Of a DNA stretch of 64,000 bases, positions 23,786 to 34,800 are shown in pieces. The position numbers and the translations under genes are program-made. Location: NCBI GenBank assembly GCA_011033025.1, contig WFMF01000441.1:1-64000 (forward strand), in the 5' to 3' direction. Numbering within the stretch: the first letter of the stretch is position 1; each line of letters begins with the position of its first letter. Below the pieces are notes generated by a model, which was not told the DNA's origin, did not search any database, and saw nothing but the letters and a program-made list of their open reading frames with translations. The DNA is from Beroe forskalii. Its lineage: Eukaryota > Ctenophora > Nuda > Beroida > Beroidae.

Positions 23786-26700
23786 GTTACTGGCAAGTAG
23801 AGCGAAGGAAAGCCAAGCTCCAACTCCTTGCAGACATTGAGTCGCGATGTGACTTGGAACCTGAACCGTTTGACAGTGGCAAGGAGTACTTGGAGTACAC
23901 CCCTGTCTGTATCACAGGTACACTAATTAATTGTAATCATGCTTACTTTTTTTTTATTCAACGACCTAAGTAAAAGTTTGTCGTGTAAGGAAGTTTAAAT
24001 TGAAAAGTTTTTGTTTGTTAGGTCCCCACTTTAGCGTTTTACGAACTGCAATCAGTTCAAATCACAGAAACTCCACCTTACACTTATATCACTTCAAATC
24101 ACTGACCCACTGATCATATCAAACACTTGAAAACTTCTCCCTCATCCTTTTACACTTCTCATTGCCCCACTTCTTGGTGTATCCGCGGAACTTCTTGTTA
24201 GTTGTCAGGTAGATGAAGGGGTTTATCCAATTCATCAGCATCACCAAGCTCCAAGCAGCTTCCTCCAACGACCCACCCTCATTCGTTATTATCATTTCAA
24301 TGAGCTTGGGGCAGCACTGACATCAGGAAGAAAGCTGTGACCAGGAGAACTATAACGATGTTAGTCTTCTTGACGCCCGTGGTAGATTTCCTGAAAGCAA
24401 TCGCTATCAGGAGGATGTTACTGATAACCAGGATAATGGTGGGTACCCCGCCATAGAGACACTTGATAGCTCCCGCTATGAGTTTCCGGATCTTCGGGTG
24501 TTCTCCGGAAGTGGTGAAGATGACTTGGCACGATCCCATTTCGGGCTTGAAGTCCACTTTGCTCTCCCAGCCGATGATGATGTAAATGTTCCATGCTACA
24601 GTCATGCAGCTCCAGACAACGGTTACAGCTGTGACGAGTATCTTCTGTTTGCGAGAGGGGGAGAGGTTGTTGAGCGGGTAGAGACAACGGTAGATCTTGT
24701 TTAGTGACAGGAGCATGATCAAGACAATGTTTCCCACCAAGAATAAGTACAGAAATACCGCTTGAACGATGCAGAATCCCACTCCAAAAATCCACGATGG
24801 GAATTTAAAGTAGACAACAGTTGTGGGCAACATTACTACGAAACAGTTTAAGATATCGCAGACTGCCAGGTTTTGTACGATCCAGACTGATATTTCGTCA
24901 AGTTTTAGTGCCCGATGACGGATTGTCGCGTGCAGGACGAAGCAATTTCCTGTCACCCCCAGAATGAAGGATACCAAGTACCAAATCTGCAGGGCTAAAA
25001 GTGGACCGGAGCCAATAAAATCATGGTTCTTTGAACTGTGGAGTTTAATCGATTCTGCTGTACCTGCGACTAAGACTTGCAGTATGCTTAGATTTTCAGT
25101 TGACATCAATTCTTGGCTAATGGATTACGTGGGTTACATGTTGGTTTCACTAAGTCCTTTCACAATATTGTTAGCTAATAATATAAGGATATAAGAAACC
25201 AATCCATCACTATAATGGCCTCATCCGTTGTACTTTCAAGGGGATTGCAATTTTCACTGCCATTTTCAGATCCTGGCCTTAAAAATTACATGGCAATAAT
25301 ATTATGAACTAAAATGAAAATGAACTAAAACGATTTTATGAAATCAACGGACACACGATACGATTTGATGAAACAATTATCACTTTAGCAGCACGGTTGC
25401 TCCTTTCCTTTTGTTAGTTGTTCCGCTACATTGTTAGGCCTTTAGTTCACACAATTTCCAGAACACTGCTAGGTTTACAAATAAACAAAAAAAAACTGGT
25501 GATTTCATTTAATTAACATCTAACAATGCAAAGGAGCCTAGGTATATCAATATATCAGAAGAGGGGACCTTGCAAGGTAACCGCTGATGATAAACAGTAA
25601 ATTAGTCTCTTCCCTCTCCACTCTGATCCTTGGATCGATATTCATATATGGGTATATGACTGTCATATACCAATACACCTAGACTTTATTCTTTCGAATT
25701 TTTCAGACTACGTCGTAGTCTGAAAAATTCGAAAGAATAAAGTCTATTAAAGCCTCGAAGACGATTGGTTCCCAAGCCCAGTGACAGAACCCTGGCGAGC
25801 GAGAGAGCGTCGCTCGACAACCAACAGCCACATTTGTGGCGACCTAGTGGACCATGACAACCAAATTTTTCCATGAAAACCAAATTATCATTGAAGTTTT
25901 GCATACTATAAACTACTTACAATAGTGAACAACAGCCCACAGATCATAGCCATTACTTAAAACTTTATAATGACTGAGTATTTCATTGTGTTTGAAAAGT
26001 GTAAAAAGCATGGTTTTACGCGTCAAGAGTAGGTATTATGCCGACGAAAGTCTTCACTACGTTTACGATAACTGCCTCAAGTCCTCGCAGCTGTACTGTA
26101 TCCTTAAAAGCCTTAGTTTTTACTTCAAATATCTATTATTATGCGTGGGATATTTACTTGTGTTTGAAATTGAATTTTATTAACCATACGTTAATTATTC
26201 GTTATATTTGAGCATATGGAGAAACTTCAAAGTAGTCTCGTTCAAACGATAGTTCAAATGATAAAAGACACGCAGCTCTAAAATGTGCTGGTCGTCAGAA
26301 AAAGCTACGCTCGCTGATCGTGGTCGCCATGCTCGACGACCACAATACAGTACAGGTAAATCTCGTCCTACGCTCGCTGGTCGTCAGAGCTGCGCTCGAT
26401 GGTGGTCGCCGGCAAATAAATACTCACAATAATCACTGTGTAAACTGTTTTGGCTATAGCTTGAGAACGGATCAATATTTTTCAAAATTCTTTTTTCCCC
26501 TGGTAGATGAATGTTTTGCGAAGGTTCTAAATATGCTTAAACGTGTCTATTATTACTAACAAACTGTTGAAACACAAGGGAAATATCTTGTTTTGAAAAA
26601 GTACGTTTTCGGCCGTAACATTGCGTCTGAACGATATTTATTCAAAATTCTTTTTTTTCCTCTGGTAGATGACTGTTTCGCGGAGGTTCTAAACATGCTT

Positions 26701-29700
26701 AAAGAGTTGAGTATTACAAACAAGGTGTTGAAACACAAGAAAATATCTAATTTCTGGAAAAGTAACTTTGGGCTACAACATTGCGTCGGATCGATATTTC
26801 TTTAAATTCTTTTTTCCTCGGGTGAATGAATGTTATGTGAAGGTTCTAAACACGCTTTAATAAGTTGAGTATATACGACAAACTGTTGAAACACAAGGAA
26901 ATATTAAGTTATGAAAAATTTTGGCTACAACATGGCGTCTTTTCTAAATATTTCTCAAAATTCTTACTTCCTCTGGTAAATTAAATTATTGCAAAGGTTC
27001 TAAACATGCTTAAATGAGTTGAGTATTACAAACAAGGTGTTGAAACACAAGAAAATATAAAATTTCTGGAAAAAGTAACTTTGGGCTACAACATTGCGTC
27101 GGATCGATATTTCTTTTGAAATTCTTTTTTCCTCGGGTGAATGAATGTTATGTGAAGGTTCTAAACACGCTTAAATAAGTTGAGAACGACAAATTGTTGA
27201 AACACAAGGAAATATTAAGTTTATGAAAAGTTTTGGCTATAACATGGTGTTTGATCGATAATTCTTCAGATTTTTGTTCCTCTGGTAGATAAATTTTGCA
27301 TAGTCTCTAGACGTGCTTAAATATGAGTATTAATGGCAAAACAGTCTGAAGACAAGGGAATTTTTAGTTTTCGAAAATTTATTTTCGGTTGGGAGATTAC
27401 GGCTGACCGATATTTTTCAAAATTCAGATGGGAAATACCATGAGAATTTTTAGCCTGCGGCGGGCCGTTCTGATCAAATTATACATTACAAATTGATCTT
27501 AGAGGCCTATTCAGATGGAATTACCATGAAATTTTTCGCCTGCGGCGGGCCGTTGTGATCAAATTATCCATTAAAATTGATCTTAGAGGCATATTCAGAT
27601 GGGAAACACCATTAAATTTTTCGCCTGCGGCGGGCCGTCTGATCAAATTACACATTACAAATTGATCTTAGAGGCCTATTCAGATGGAATTACCATGAAT
27701 TTTCGCCTACAGATCAAATTATACATTACTAATTGATCTTAGAGGCCTATTCAGATGGAATTACCATGAAATTTTTCGCCTGCGGCGGGCCGTTGTGATT
27801 AGGCTTTCCAGTCCGATAATCGAAACCGATAATTATCTCCGATAATTCGTCAAAATAAATTATCGGTTTATCTAGATAAAAATTATTTTTATCTAGATAA
27901 AATAGCAAAAAAGCTTGCATTGAAAATGCTAGTAAAATTGAAAAATTTCATTGAAAAAACTCTTACTTTCGGACTGGTTTCAACTTTCACCAGTCTGAAG
28001 GATCACTGCCACCAGTCTAGCATGTCATTGGTATCTTTCTGACCAATCACCAACACCAGTCCGACATACAGACACCTATTTGATCTTTTGGTTGAGCTAT
28101 CCCTGATGCATCACTGACACTTGTTTAGTGGATAACTGATACCGACACAAATCTGACACCAGTGACACTATTCTGTCGTGTCACGGACACAAGTCAGATA
28201 TTTATCATTGAAACTGGCGAAGTATCACTGACACTGAACAAAGTAACAATCTGCTAGATGACTGACACCAGTCTGCCGTATGACGTATCACTGACACCAG
28301 TCTGCCGTATCACCGACACCAGTCTGCCGTATCTCTGACACCAGTCTACCGTATCACTGACACCAGTCTGCCGAGTGACGTATCACTGACACCAGTCTGC
28401 CTTATCAATATCACTGACACCAGTCTGCCGTATCAATGACACATGTCTGCTTCATCACTGACACCAGTCTGCCTTATCAATATCACTGTCACCAATCTGC
28501 AATATCACTGACACCAGTTCGCCGTATCTCCTGTCACCAGTCTGCCGTATCACTGACACCAGTCTGCCGTATCTCGACACCAGTCTGCCGTATCACTGAC
28601 ACCAGTTCGCCGAGTGACGTATCACTGTTCAGTCTGCCATCAATGACACCTGTCTGCTTCATCTACTGACACCAGTCTGCCGTATCACTGACACCAATCT
28701 GCCCGTACGTTTGACACCAGTCTGCTTATCACTGACAGTGACACCAGTCTGCCGTATCACTGACACCAGTCTGACTTATCACGACACGAGTCTGCCGTAC
28801 TGACACCAGTCTGCCGTATCACTGACACCAGTCTGCCGTATCACTGACACCCGTCTGACGAATCTCTGACACCAATCTGATGTAATACTGATACCTTTCG
28901 GACACCATCTCTGACCTAGTCTGCTGTATAGCATTCTAATACCACAGCGGATTAATGGCATCAGGCTAACACTGACCGTCAATGATAATTCAACCTGAAT
29001 GAACTCTGGAAACCAATTATAACCGCCTTTGGCACCACTATTATATCATTGACAATTTTTCAGACGTAGTTTTATCGCTAACAATAGTCTCCCTTTCCTC
29101 AACGCCAGTCGGGTGTATCAACAATCACCGTGATATCAGACTGACGTTTATTTAGCGAAAGTAACCAGATTGACAGTGGCAAAAAAGTTTTAAAAACTGA
29201 TAGATTTTATCTAGATAAAAATTTTATCTAGATATAACCGAAATAATTATCGGTTTATCTAGATAAAAAATTTGTTACCGATAATGGAAAGCCTAGTTGT
29301 GATCAAATTATACATTACAAATTGATCTTAGAGGCCTATTCAGATGGAATTACCGTGAAATTTTTCGCCTGCGGCGGGCCGTTGTGATCAAATTATCCAT
29401 TAAAAATTGATCTTAGAGGCATATTCAGATGGGAAACACCATGAAATTTTTCGCCTGCGGCGGGCCGTCTGATCAAATTACACATTACAAATTGATCTTA
29501 GAGGCCTATTCAGATGGAATTACCATGAAATTTTTCGCCTGCGGCGGGCCGTTGTGATCAAATTATCCATTAAAATTGATCTTAGAGGCATGTCCAGATG
29601 GAAACATGAAATTTTTTCGCCTGCGGGCCGTCTGATCAAATTACACATTACAAATTGATCTTAGAGGCCTATTCAGATGGAATTACCATGAAATTTTTCG

Positions 29701-31246
29701 CCTGCGGCGGGCCGATGTGATCAAATTGTACTGTATTACATTTAATTGATCTTAGAGGCATATTCAGATAGGAAATACCATTTACAGAAAAAAAAATGGA
29801 TGGATAAAAAATTCATGAGACGGTGACGACCAAATTCAGTGGTAAAATTCTGCGCTCGACGACCCACAAGAGGTATTCTGTCACTGGGTTCCCAAGTCCA
29901 ATACATCGTTCTACGATCAAACCCAATACACCTATATAGATAAGAGATAAGACTTTGGATTACCTATATAGATAAGAGATAAGACTTTGGATTACCATCC
30001 TATATTGCAGGGGAGTATGACTACTCGTTTGAGTTTTACCTGGGTCCAAGGCACGAGGTGATAGAAGGACGAGACAAGGGAGCACCTGGGGGTTACCACT
30101 CCATTGTACCCATGACCCTGGAAACAGGGGAGAGGGTACTGGTGGACAGGGGCTGGGTACAAACCAGGACCGATAAACCTGCTGGTATGTACTGGTTGGG
30201 AGTTCGAAGTGCACTTTGTGCGCGTCTTTTGTGTGCGCGGCGTACAGACATGTTATTTTTATGTCTATACACACAAAAGACGCGCAAACTGCAGTTCGAA
30301 CTGCCTCTGTTAATCACAACTCCCAAATCTATTCCGATGAATTCAAATCAAATCAATATTTCCAATAATAATGGTATAATGGTTACGTCAGACAGTGCCT
30401 AAGTTAGCCCGTATTTCAGGTCAGCTGGAGGGTAAGGTAACGCAGGTGGGTTTAATCAGACACGCTGAAGGTGCAGTAATGGGGGCACTTGCCCCAAAGC
30501 CCGGCTCTAGTCAGACTTACATTTGGCGTGACTCTGGAGTCATGGGCGAAGTGTCTGGCAGCTTGCCAATTACTGTGGAACTCTCCGCTGAGTATTCTAT
30601 TGATGATGGTGAGTAAGGGAGTGTGATAATTAATTTTCATGGTTTCATTAGATCATATTATTATGATTTTTAAACGTTTCTCGAGCACACTATATAGAAC
30701 AGCCTTTACTCCCATCAGCATATTATGTTTTCTTCTCCATTCTCGAAACCGTAAGTTGTCCACCGTATTGCTTTATATGACCCAACTCAATTGCTTCGTA
30801 AATCCTCTACCCTCAATCATGATCGGCCGAGTCCTCGTCCTCAGCTTTTACCTAGTTGATTGAAGTTGTACCGAGACCCTCGGTCGATCATTTCCATTAT
30901 TAAGCTCCAGTTAAACATATGTCACGTGTAGACCGCTCGATAAAGACGCGCGAATTTCCTCTGCGCGCTTCAACTTTCTATATAAATTCCGTCAAAAGCA
31001 CACAATTTCGCGCTTCTTTATCGAGGCCTTTTTCAATCCTTCAATCGAGCGATCTGCACACCTATGGGTAAGCTCCCTGCTCCACCCCTCGCCCTCACAG
31101 GCCCTCTGGCTGGACAAACCCGGCTGTCGCTGTACAACAAGCACCTGGAATACATCATAACCTGGTGGAGCATGGCTGTCGCTTCTCTCTTCTACGTGTT
31201 CCGTTACAAGAGGAAACCCAAAGCCCTCCCCAAGGTCTTCAAGTGA
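23786..31246 (+). CDS. SURF1: SURF1, cytochrome c oxidase assembly factor (first exon not found)
   Basis: SURF1 is an inner-mitochondrial-membrane protein needed to assemble complex IV. Exons 23786-23917, 30011-30184, 30420-30608 and 31101-31246 (stop TGA) all join in phase 1. They encode YWQVERRKAKLQLLADIESR after the first membrane helix, then GEYDYSFEFYLGPR, ERVLVDRGWV, and a C-terminal GPLAGQTRLSLYNKHLEYI. A membrane helix around IITWWSMAVASLFYVF and a Lys/Arg-rich tail follow. The mitochondrial targeting peptide and first helix should lie in an upstream exon that I could not identify. The 6.1-kb intron 23918-30010 holds a GPCR gene on the other strand and a nested transposon pair. Two MITEs lie in the following introns. 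A possible poly(A) signal is at 31735. Confidence 0.9.
24119..25109 (-). CDS. Rhodopsin-class GPCR with one frameshift
   Basis: Single-exon receptor in the SURF1 intron, opposite strand. The first 270 codons give helices 1 to 6: GNCFVLHATI (helix 1), LAVCDILNCFVVMLP (helix 2), LLSLNKIYRCLYPL at the end of helix 3, and later helices. The DRY motif is replaced by NKI. The frame then breaks at the G run 24308-24311. In the next frame the protein continues with LVMLMNWINPFIYLTTNKKF (helix 7, NPxxY-type) to TGA at 24119. The total of 991 bases fits 330 codons plus one extra base. An assembly error in the homopolymer is as likely as a pseudogene. No ligand can be assigned. Confidence 0.85.
25681..25745. 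repeat. Perfect 65-bp palindrome
   Basis: AGACTTTATTCTTTCGAATT and its reverse complement meet at ACGTCGT. No spacer. It lies 24 bases before the target duplication of the 4.1-kb element. Confidence 0.9.
26500..27420. repeat. About 160-bp satellite, six units
   Basis: The word GGTTCTAAAYAYGCTTAAA occurs near 26522, 26684, 26842, 26995, 27157 and, weaker, 27303, a spacing of 146-162 bases. Each unit carries TTGAAACACAAG and TTCAAAATTCTTTTTTCC. Part of the 4.1-kb element. Confidence 0.85.
27420..27799. repeat. 84-bp satellite, left block
   Basis: Units contain TTTTCGCCTGCGGCGGGCCG, GATCAAATTA and TTGATCTTAGAGGC. Alternate units differ (GGAATTACC against GGGAAACACC), giving a two-unit higher-order period. 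The array is split by the element at 27800-29295 and resumes afterwards. Confidence 0.9.
27800..29295. mobile_element. Nested 1.5-kb element with 8-bp target duplication
   Basis: The ends are TAGGCTTTCC and GGAAAGCCTA, flanked by the direct repeat GTTGTGAT at 27792-27799 and 29296-29303. Removing the element plus one repeat restores the 84-bp satellite unit exactly. Subterminal ATTATCGGTTTATCTAGATA blocks occur inverted at both ends. The centre is a 22-bp tandem array. No coding capacity. hAT-type by duplication length. Confidence 0.9.
28240..28870. repeat. 22-bp tandem array CACTGACACCAGTCTGCCGTAT
   Basis: About 25 units, many shortened, of CACTGACACCAGTCTGCCG plus TAT. There are no unique spacers, so it is not CRISPR-like. 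It forms the core of the nested element, and weaker units extend to about 28000 and 28980. Confidence 0.92.
29304..29780. repeat. 84-bp satellite, right block
   Basis: Continuation of the 27420-27799 array, about five units, ending near the right end of the 4.1-kb element. One unit has lost six bases of GCGGCGGGCC. Confidence 0.9.
30192..30306. mobile_element. Hairpin MITE family F3, copy 2
   Basis: Begins seven bases after the SURF1 exon 30011-30184. Arms GTGCGCGTCTTTTGTGTG and CACACAAAAGACGCGC are inverted around ATGTTATTTTTATG. Outer arms are GTTCGAAGTGCAC and TGCAGTTCGAAC. Confidence 0.8.
30925..31073. mobile_element. Hairpin MITE family F2, copy 3
   Basis: Ends 27 bases before the last SURF1 exon. 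Arms GACCGCTCGATAAAGACGCG and CTTCTTTATCGAGGCC are inverted, with the family end GCACACCTATGGG. It therefore lies over the branch-point region of that intron. Confidence 0.75.
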
Positions 31247-31826
31247 TACATCCTCCTCCTTTCCGTGACCCCTCAGAGAATTTGATTGGAAGTAAGTGGG
31301 TGTGTAACACGAGACGGGCGAAGAAGTGAAGAGAAACGATCAGCCACCACTTAGCGAGGAGAATCGTTCACGGTGATGTTATGTAATGATTTATTTCTAA
31401 AATTCAAGAAACATGGACTTAGAACAATACTCAGTACTCGATTTGACGCCATCCATCCACGAATCTGCGTCTCCTTCCGGATATCTTGGAATGACGCAGG
31501 ACCCTGGCCTTCTTCATTTTATTGGTAATGAATTGAGTTCCTAATTCAACTTGGCAATGAATTCGAATAGACTATACTTGTTGGTTGTTTCCTGCTTTGG
31601 TGATTTTGTTAATTTTCTCGTGTACGTTGTAACCTTGATTTGAGTTATGAGGACATTCGAGCTAATGTAAATAAATACCGCTATTGTACGAAAATTTTGT
31701 AATTTGAGAATTCAATCCCTTGCTGCTTATCAACAATAAACATTGTACTGTTTATAAACATAGATGGATATTTGTTTATTAATGTTTTGTATTTCTATCA
31801 ACAAACCACAGTACTGCAAAAGTGCT
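31247..31826. other. SURF1 3' flank
   Basis: Probable 3' UTR. AATAAA occurs at 31735-31740 and AAATAAATA near 31670. No other gene is seen before the long inverted element begins. Confidence 0.5.
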
Positions 31827-34800
31827 GTTAACCACCCTGCGCACGTGGGGTGGACACCTTTGCTAGTACTTTGTGCGCAGGTAGCGACGAGTCGCCAATT
31901 AGAACAACGTTCCTGTTCGAAAAACGACAAAAGAGTCAAAATTTCTCTTAAAACTTGCATGGAATCAATAGAGGAAAGTCTCAGCTATCCAGAGATATAA
32001 GGATCATCTGGGAACTCCAATCACAACGTTCGCAATGTCTCATTATGTACAAATGTTGAAAAACGTCGAGTTCCAATTGCGCGTGAACATTGATTGATTG
32101 ACGAGCTTATGAGGCCTAATTCAAAAAAAGAAGATGGACTTTCAGTGTAGAATAGATTTATCTAGGCATTACAAAAAACCCCATGTCGATAGCTCAAAAA
32201 ATGTAGGAGCCTTAGGGATTGCCAGTCAATTGTTGGAAAAAAGCACACAGTTGTGCTATTTCGTGGGGTGGACAAGCGTGGGGTGGACAACGCGCGCGCG
32301 CGCAATTTAAAACGCCAGACTCTTGTTTGCCAAAATAGCGAGAGACCCTTGTCCACCCCACCGTCGTTAACAGTGATACCATTTCAGATTTCCTGCAAGT
32401 GTGGCAACCGGCAGTGATTCGATAAGGAGCAACAAACTTATCCTTGTTTCAACAGTAGTATGCAGTACCGGTGACATTGACAATGAGTATAAAATCGAAG
32501 TAGATGCTTTTTGTCAATTTCATTTTTAAGTTATGTTATCAATGACTACTAACAAGTTATCATATAATATGCGCATATACAGCACACGTCATCACTGGAT
32601 GGTGATGCAGTGTACCTACTTAGATTTAGAATGTAATGTACATTATACCCCTCCCAAGCTTGTTTTAGCGACCGTGTAAGTTTGGTTATACGGTCTCCAT
32701 TGAATAACTGTGCACAAAATCTTAAAATGAAATTTGATTTTATAAAGGAGCACTCAAATATCTACTTAAGCGTTGAATCCGGACGAGGGTCGTCAGACCC
32801 GAGTGGGAAGAAATACTATTCTCTGACCAAACTTTGGTCAGAGAATAGAAGTTCACAGCTATTTCCGGTCGGGGTATAATCCGGTTCCATGATCTCAGCT
32901 GTGACCGTATACCTTCGATAATGAACTCGGCACGCCTCGTCCATTATCCTACTTACACAGTCTCGGCTGTCGCCTCGACCATGTAAGTTGCGGTATACGG
33001 TCACCACTTCGACATGTAACCGCTTATTGTACACCCTTTAGTACATTAAACAGTGTGGCGGTACTTCAGTACAACATTCATGTTTTTCACAAAACTCAAT
33101 AGCATGGTTTTAATCTCGTGATTGTACACAACTAATTATGCGATGTAATTATGAAAAGTAAAATTTTCAGGCAGGGGTGCCGATGAGCCAATGGGACTTC
33201 AACAGCAACGCGGTGATGAAGGTACATTCAAGGCATTTCACATGAATAAGATTACGTACAGAGCAGGCTATAGGTACAATACACTCTATATAAGGTGAGC
33301 AAATGTATATCTATATACAAGCATGCTGATCACATGGTTTTGTCCCGCATATCATAGGTATATACATCCATAGCAACCACACGAGTTCCCAAAGCAACCG
33401 ACCTAAAAATTGAAGATTTTTGGTATTTTTGACATTTAGATCTAGGCCACATTTTCTGTTTTGATTACTCATCATACAGGATAGATATAATTTCGATTTT
33501 GTGAAAAGTTTCATTAGGTAATCATGACCATTCAACGCTTAGTACTTTAGTAGCAGTGCGCTGTTTCTGAGTCTCATGATAACTTAGGTATATTTCAAAA
33601 TTTTTAATTCTTTCTGATTTCACTCAATTACAAGCAGTTTAATGAAGCTCGAGTAATTTGAAAACTGCTTCTTATTGAGTCTATTCAGAAAGAACTAAAA
33701 ATTTTGAAATATCTGTTTCGGTACTTCAATACAACATTCACGCTGCACACAAATCACAATAATATGTTATTTTCCTTTCTGATTGTATACATGGATCACA
33801 TCCCAACTTGATCGTAAAAACCTCTTGAACCCAATTTTTGTCGATTTGAACTTCAAAATCTATCTTGAAATGAACCAATATCGACCCCCTACTGGTGAAC
33901 CCCCACTGACATCATGATGAACCCCCACTGACTCCCATTTGTGCCATTTCTAACCAAAATGCTACCAATTTTATCAATGGAATTTAGCACATTTTTGATA
34001 AGTTGCACTCACAGATTTTAACGCAGATATGAAAATATTCAAAATTGAGTTAAATTCTTCGGGGTTCATCGTGGTTTCTCAAATTTTACCCTTTCACCCC
34101 GTCAACTCGGTATTTAATTAAAAAGCACTTGATCTGTCCTGTAGTTTGTAGTTAGATAGGTATATAAAATATAAATGTGACTGACGTGCGAAATTTAACG
34201 GCAGATTATAACATCTATCACATGCCCGGAATCAACACTTCATGAAATGCATTTGATAACGATCAAAATGACTTAATTAGCATGGACTTGATACAACCAT
34301 TAAAATTTTACAAAGAATGGCTGGAAGTTCTACGAATCCAAAGCGAAAATGGCAATAAACAAGCTAATGCTGTCCGTTTATTAATTAACTAAATAATTAC
34401 TATTTCTGAAAGGTGCAAATCAACGGATTAACGACGGACCAACTTGACACTTAAGGGTACGAAATGAACAAAAGTGTTCGAAATCAATGTGAGATCAAAA
34501 TGCAATATAATGTTGTGGTTTGTGTACAGCGTGAATGTTGTTCTGAAGTACTGAAACACTTTCTTAAATTGTCACTGTAAAATGTACATCATGTTCATTG
34601 CATCGCCATCCATTGATGACGTACACTACACACTTTTTGAAGTCAGTATCACGATTGTACCATGTGACCAGCACTGTGTGTATACTGTATAATTGTACAT
34701 GCAGACATTCTGCCATCGCCTACCAGTTTACCAATATAGAATTGGTCCATATATTTACACCATGTATTATGTGATATATATCACAGGGTGCGCCAAAAGT

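Larger units (their letters stand above)
25777..29888. mobile_element. 4.1-kb non-autonomous element with 8-bp target duplication
   Basis: The ends are inverted 13-mers: CCCAGTGACAGAA at 25777 and TTCTGTCACTGGG ending at 29888. Both are flanked exactly by the direct repeat TTCCCAAG (25769-25776 and 29889-29896). An 8-bp duplication is typical of hAT transposons. Subterminal copies of GCTCGACGACCA-like words occur at both ends, densely at 26290-26400. The interior holds two satellite families and a second, nested element, with no transposase frame. It lies in a SURF1 intron. Confidence 0.85.

Noticed and set aside
28240..28870. Regular 22-bp repeats that might suggest a CRISPR array
   Set aside because: Units are contiguous with no unique spacers, lengths vary, and the genome is animal-like. 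It is a minisatellite inside a transposon.
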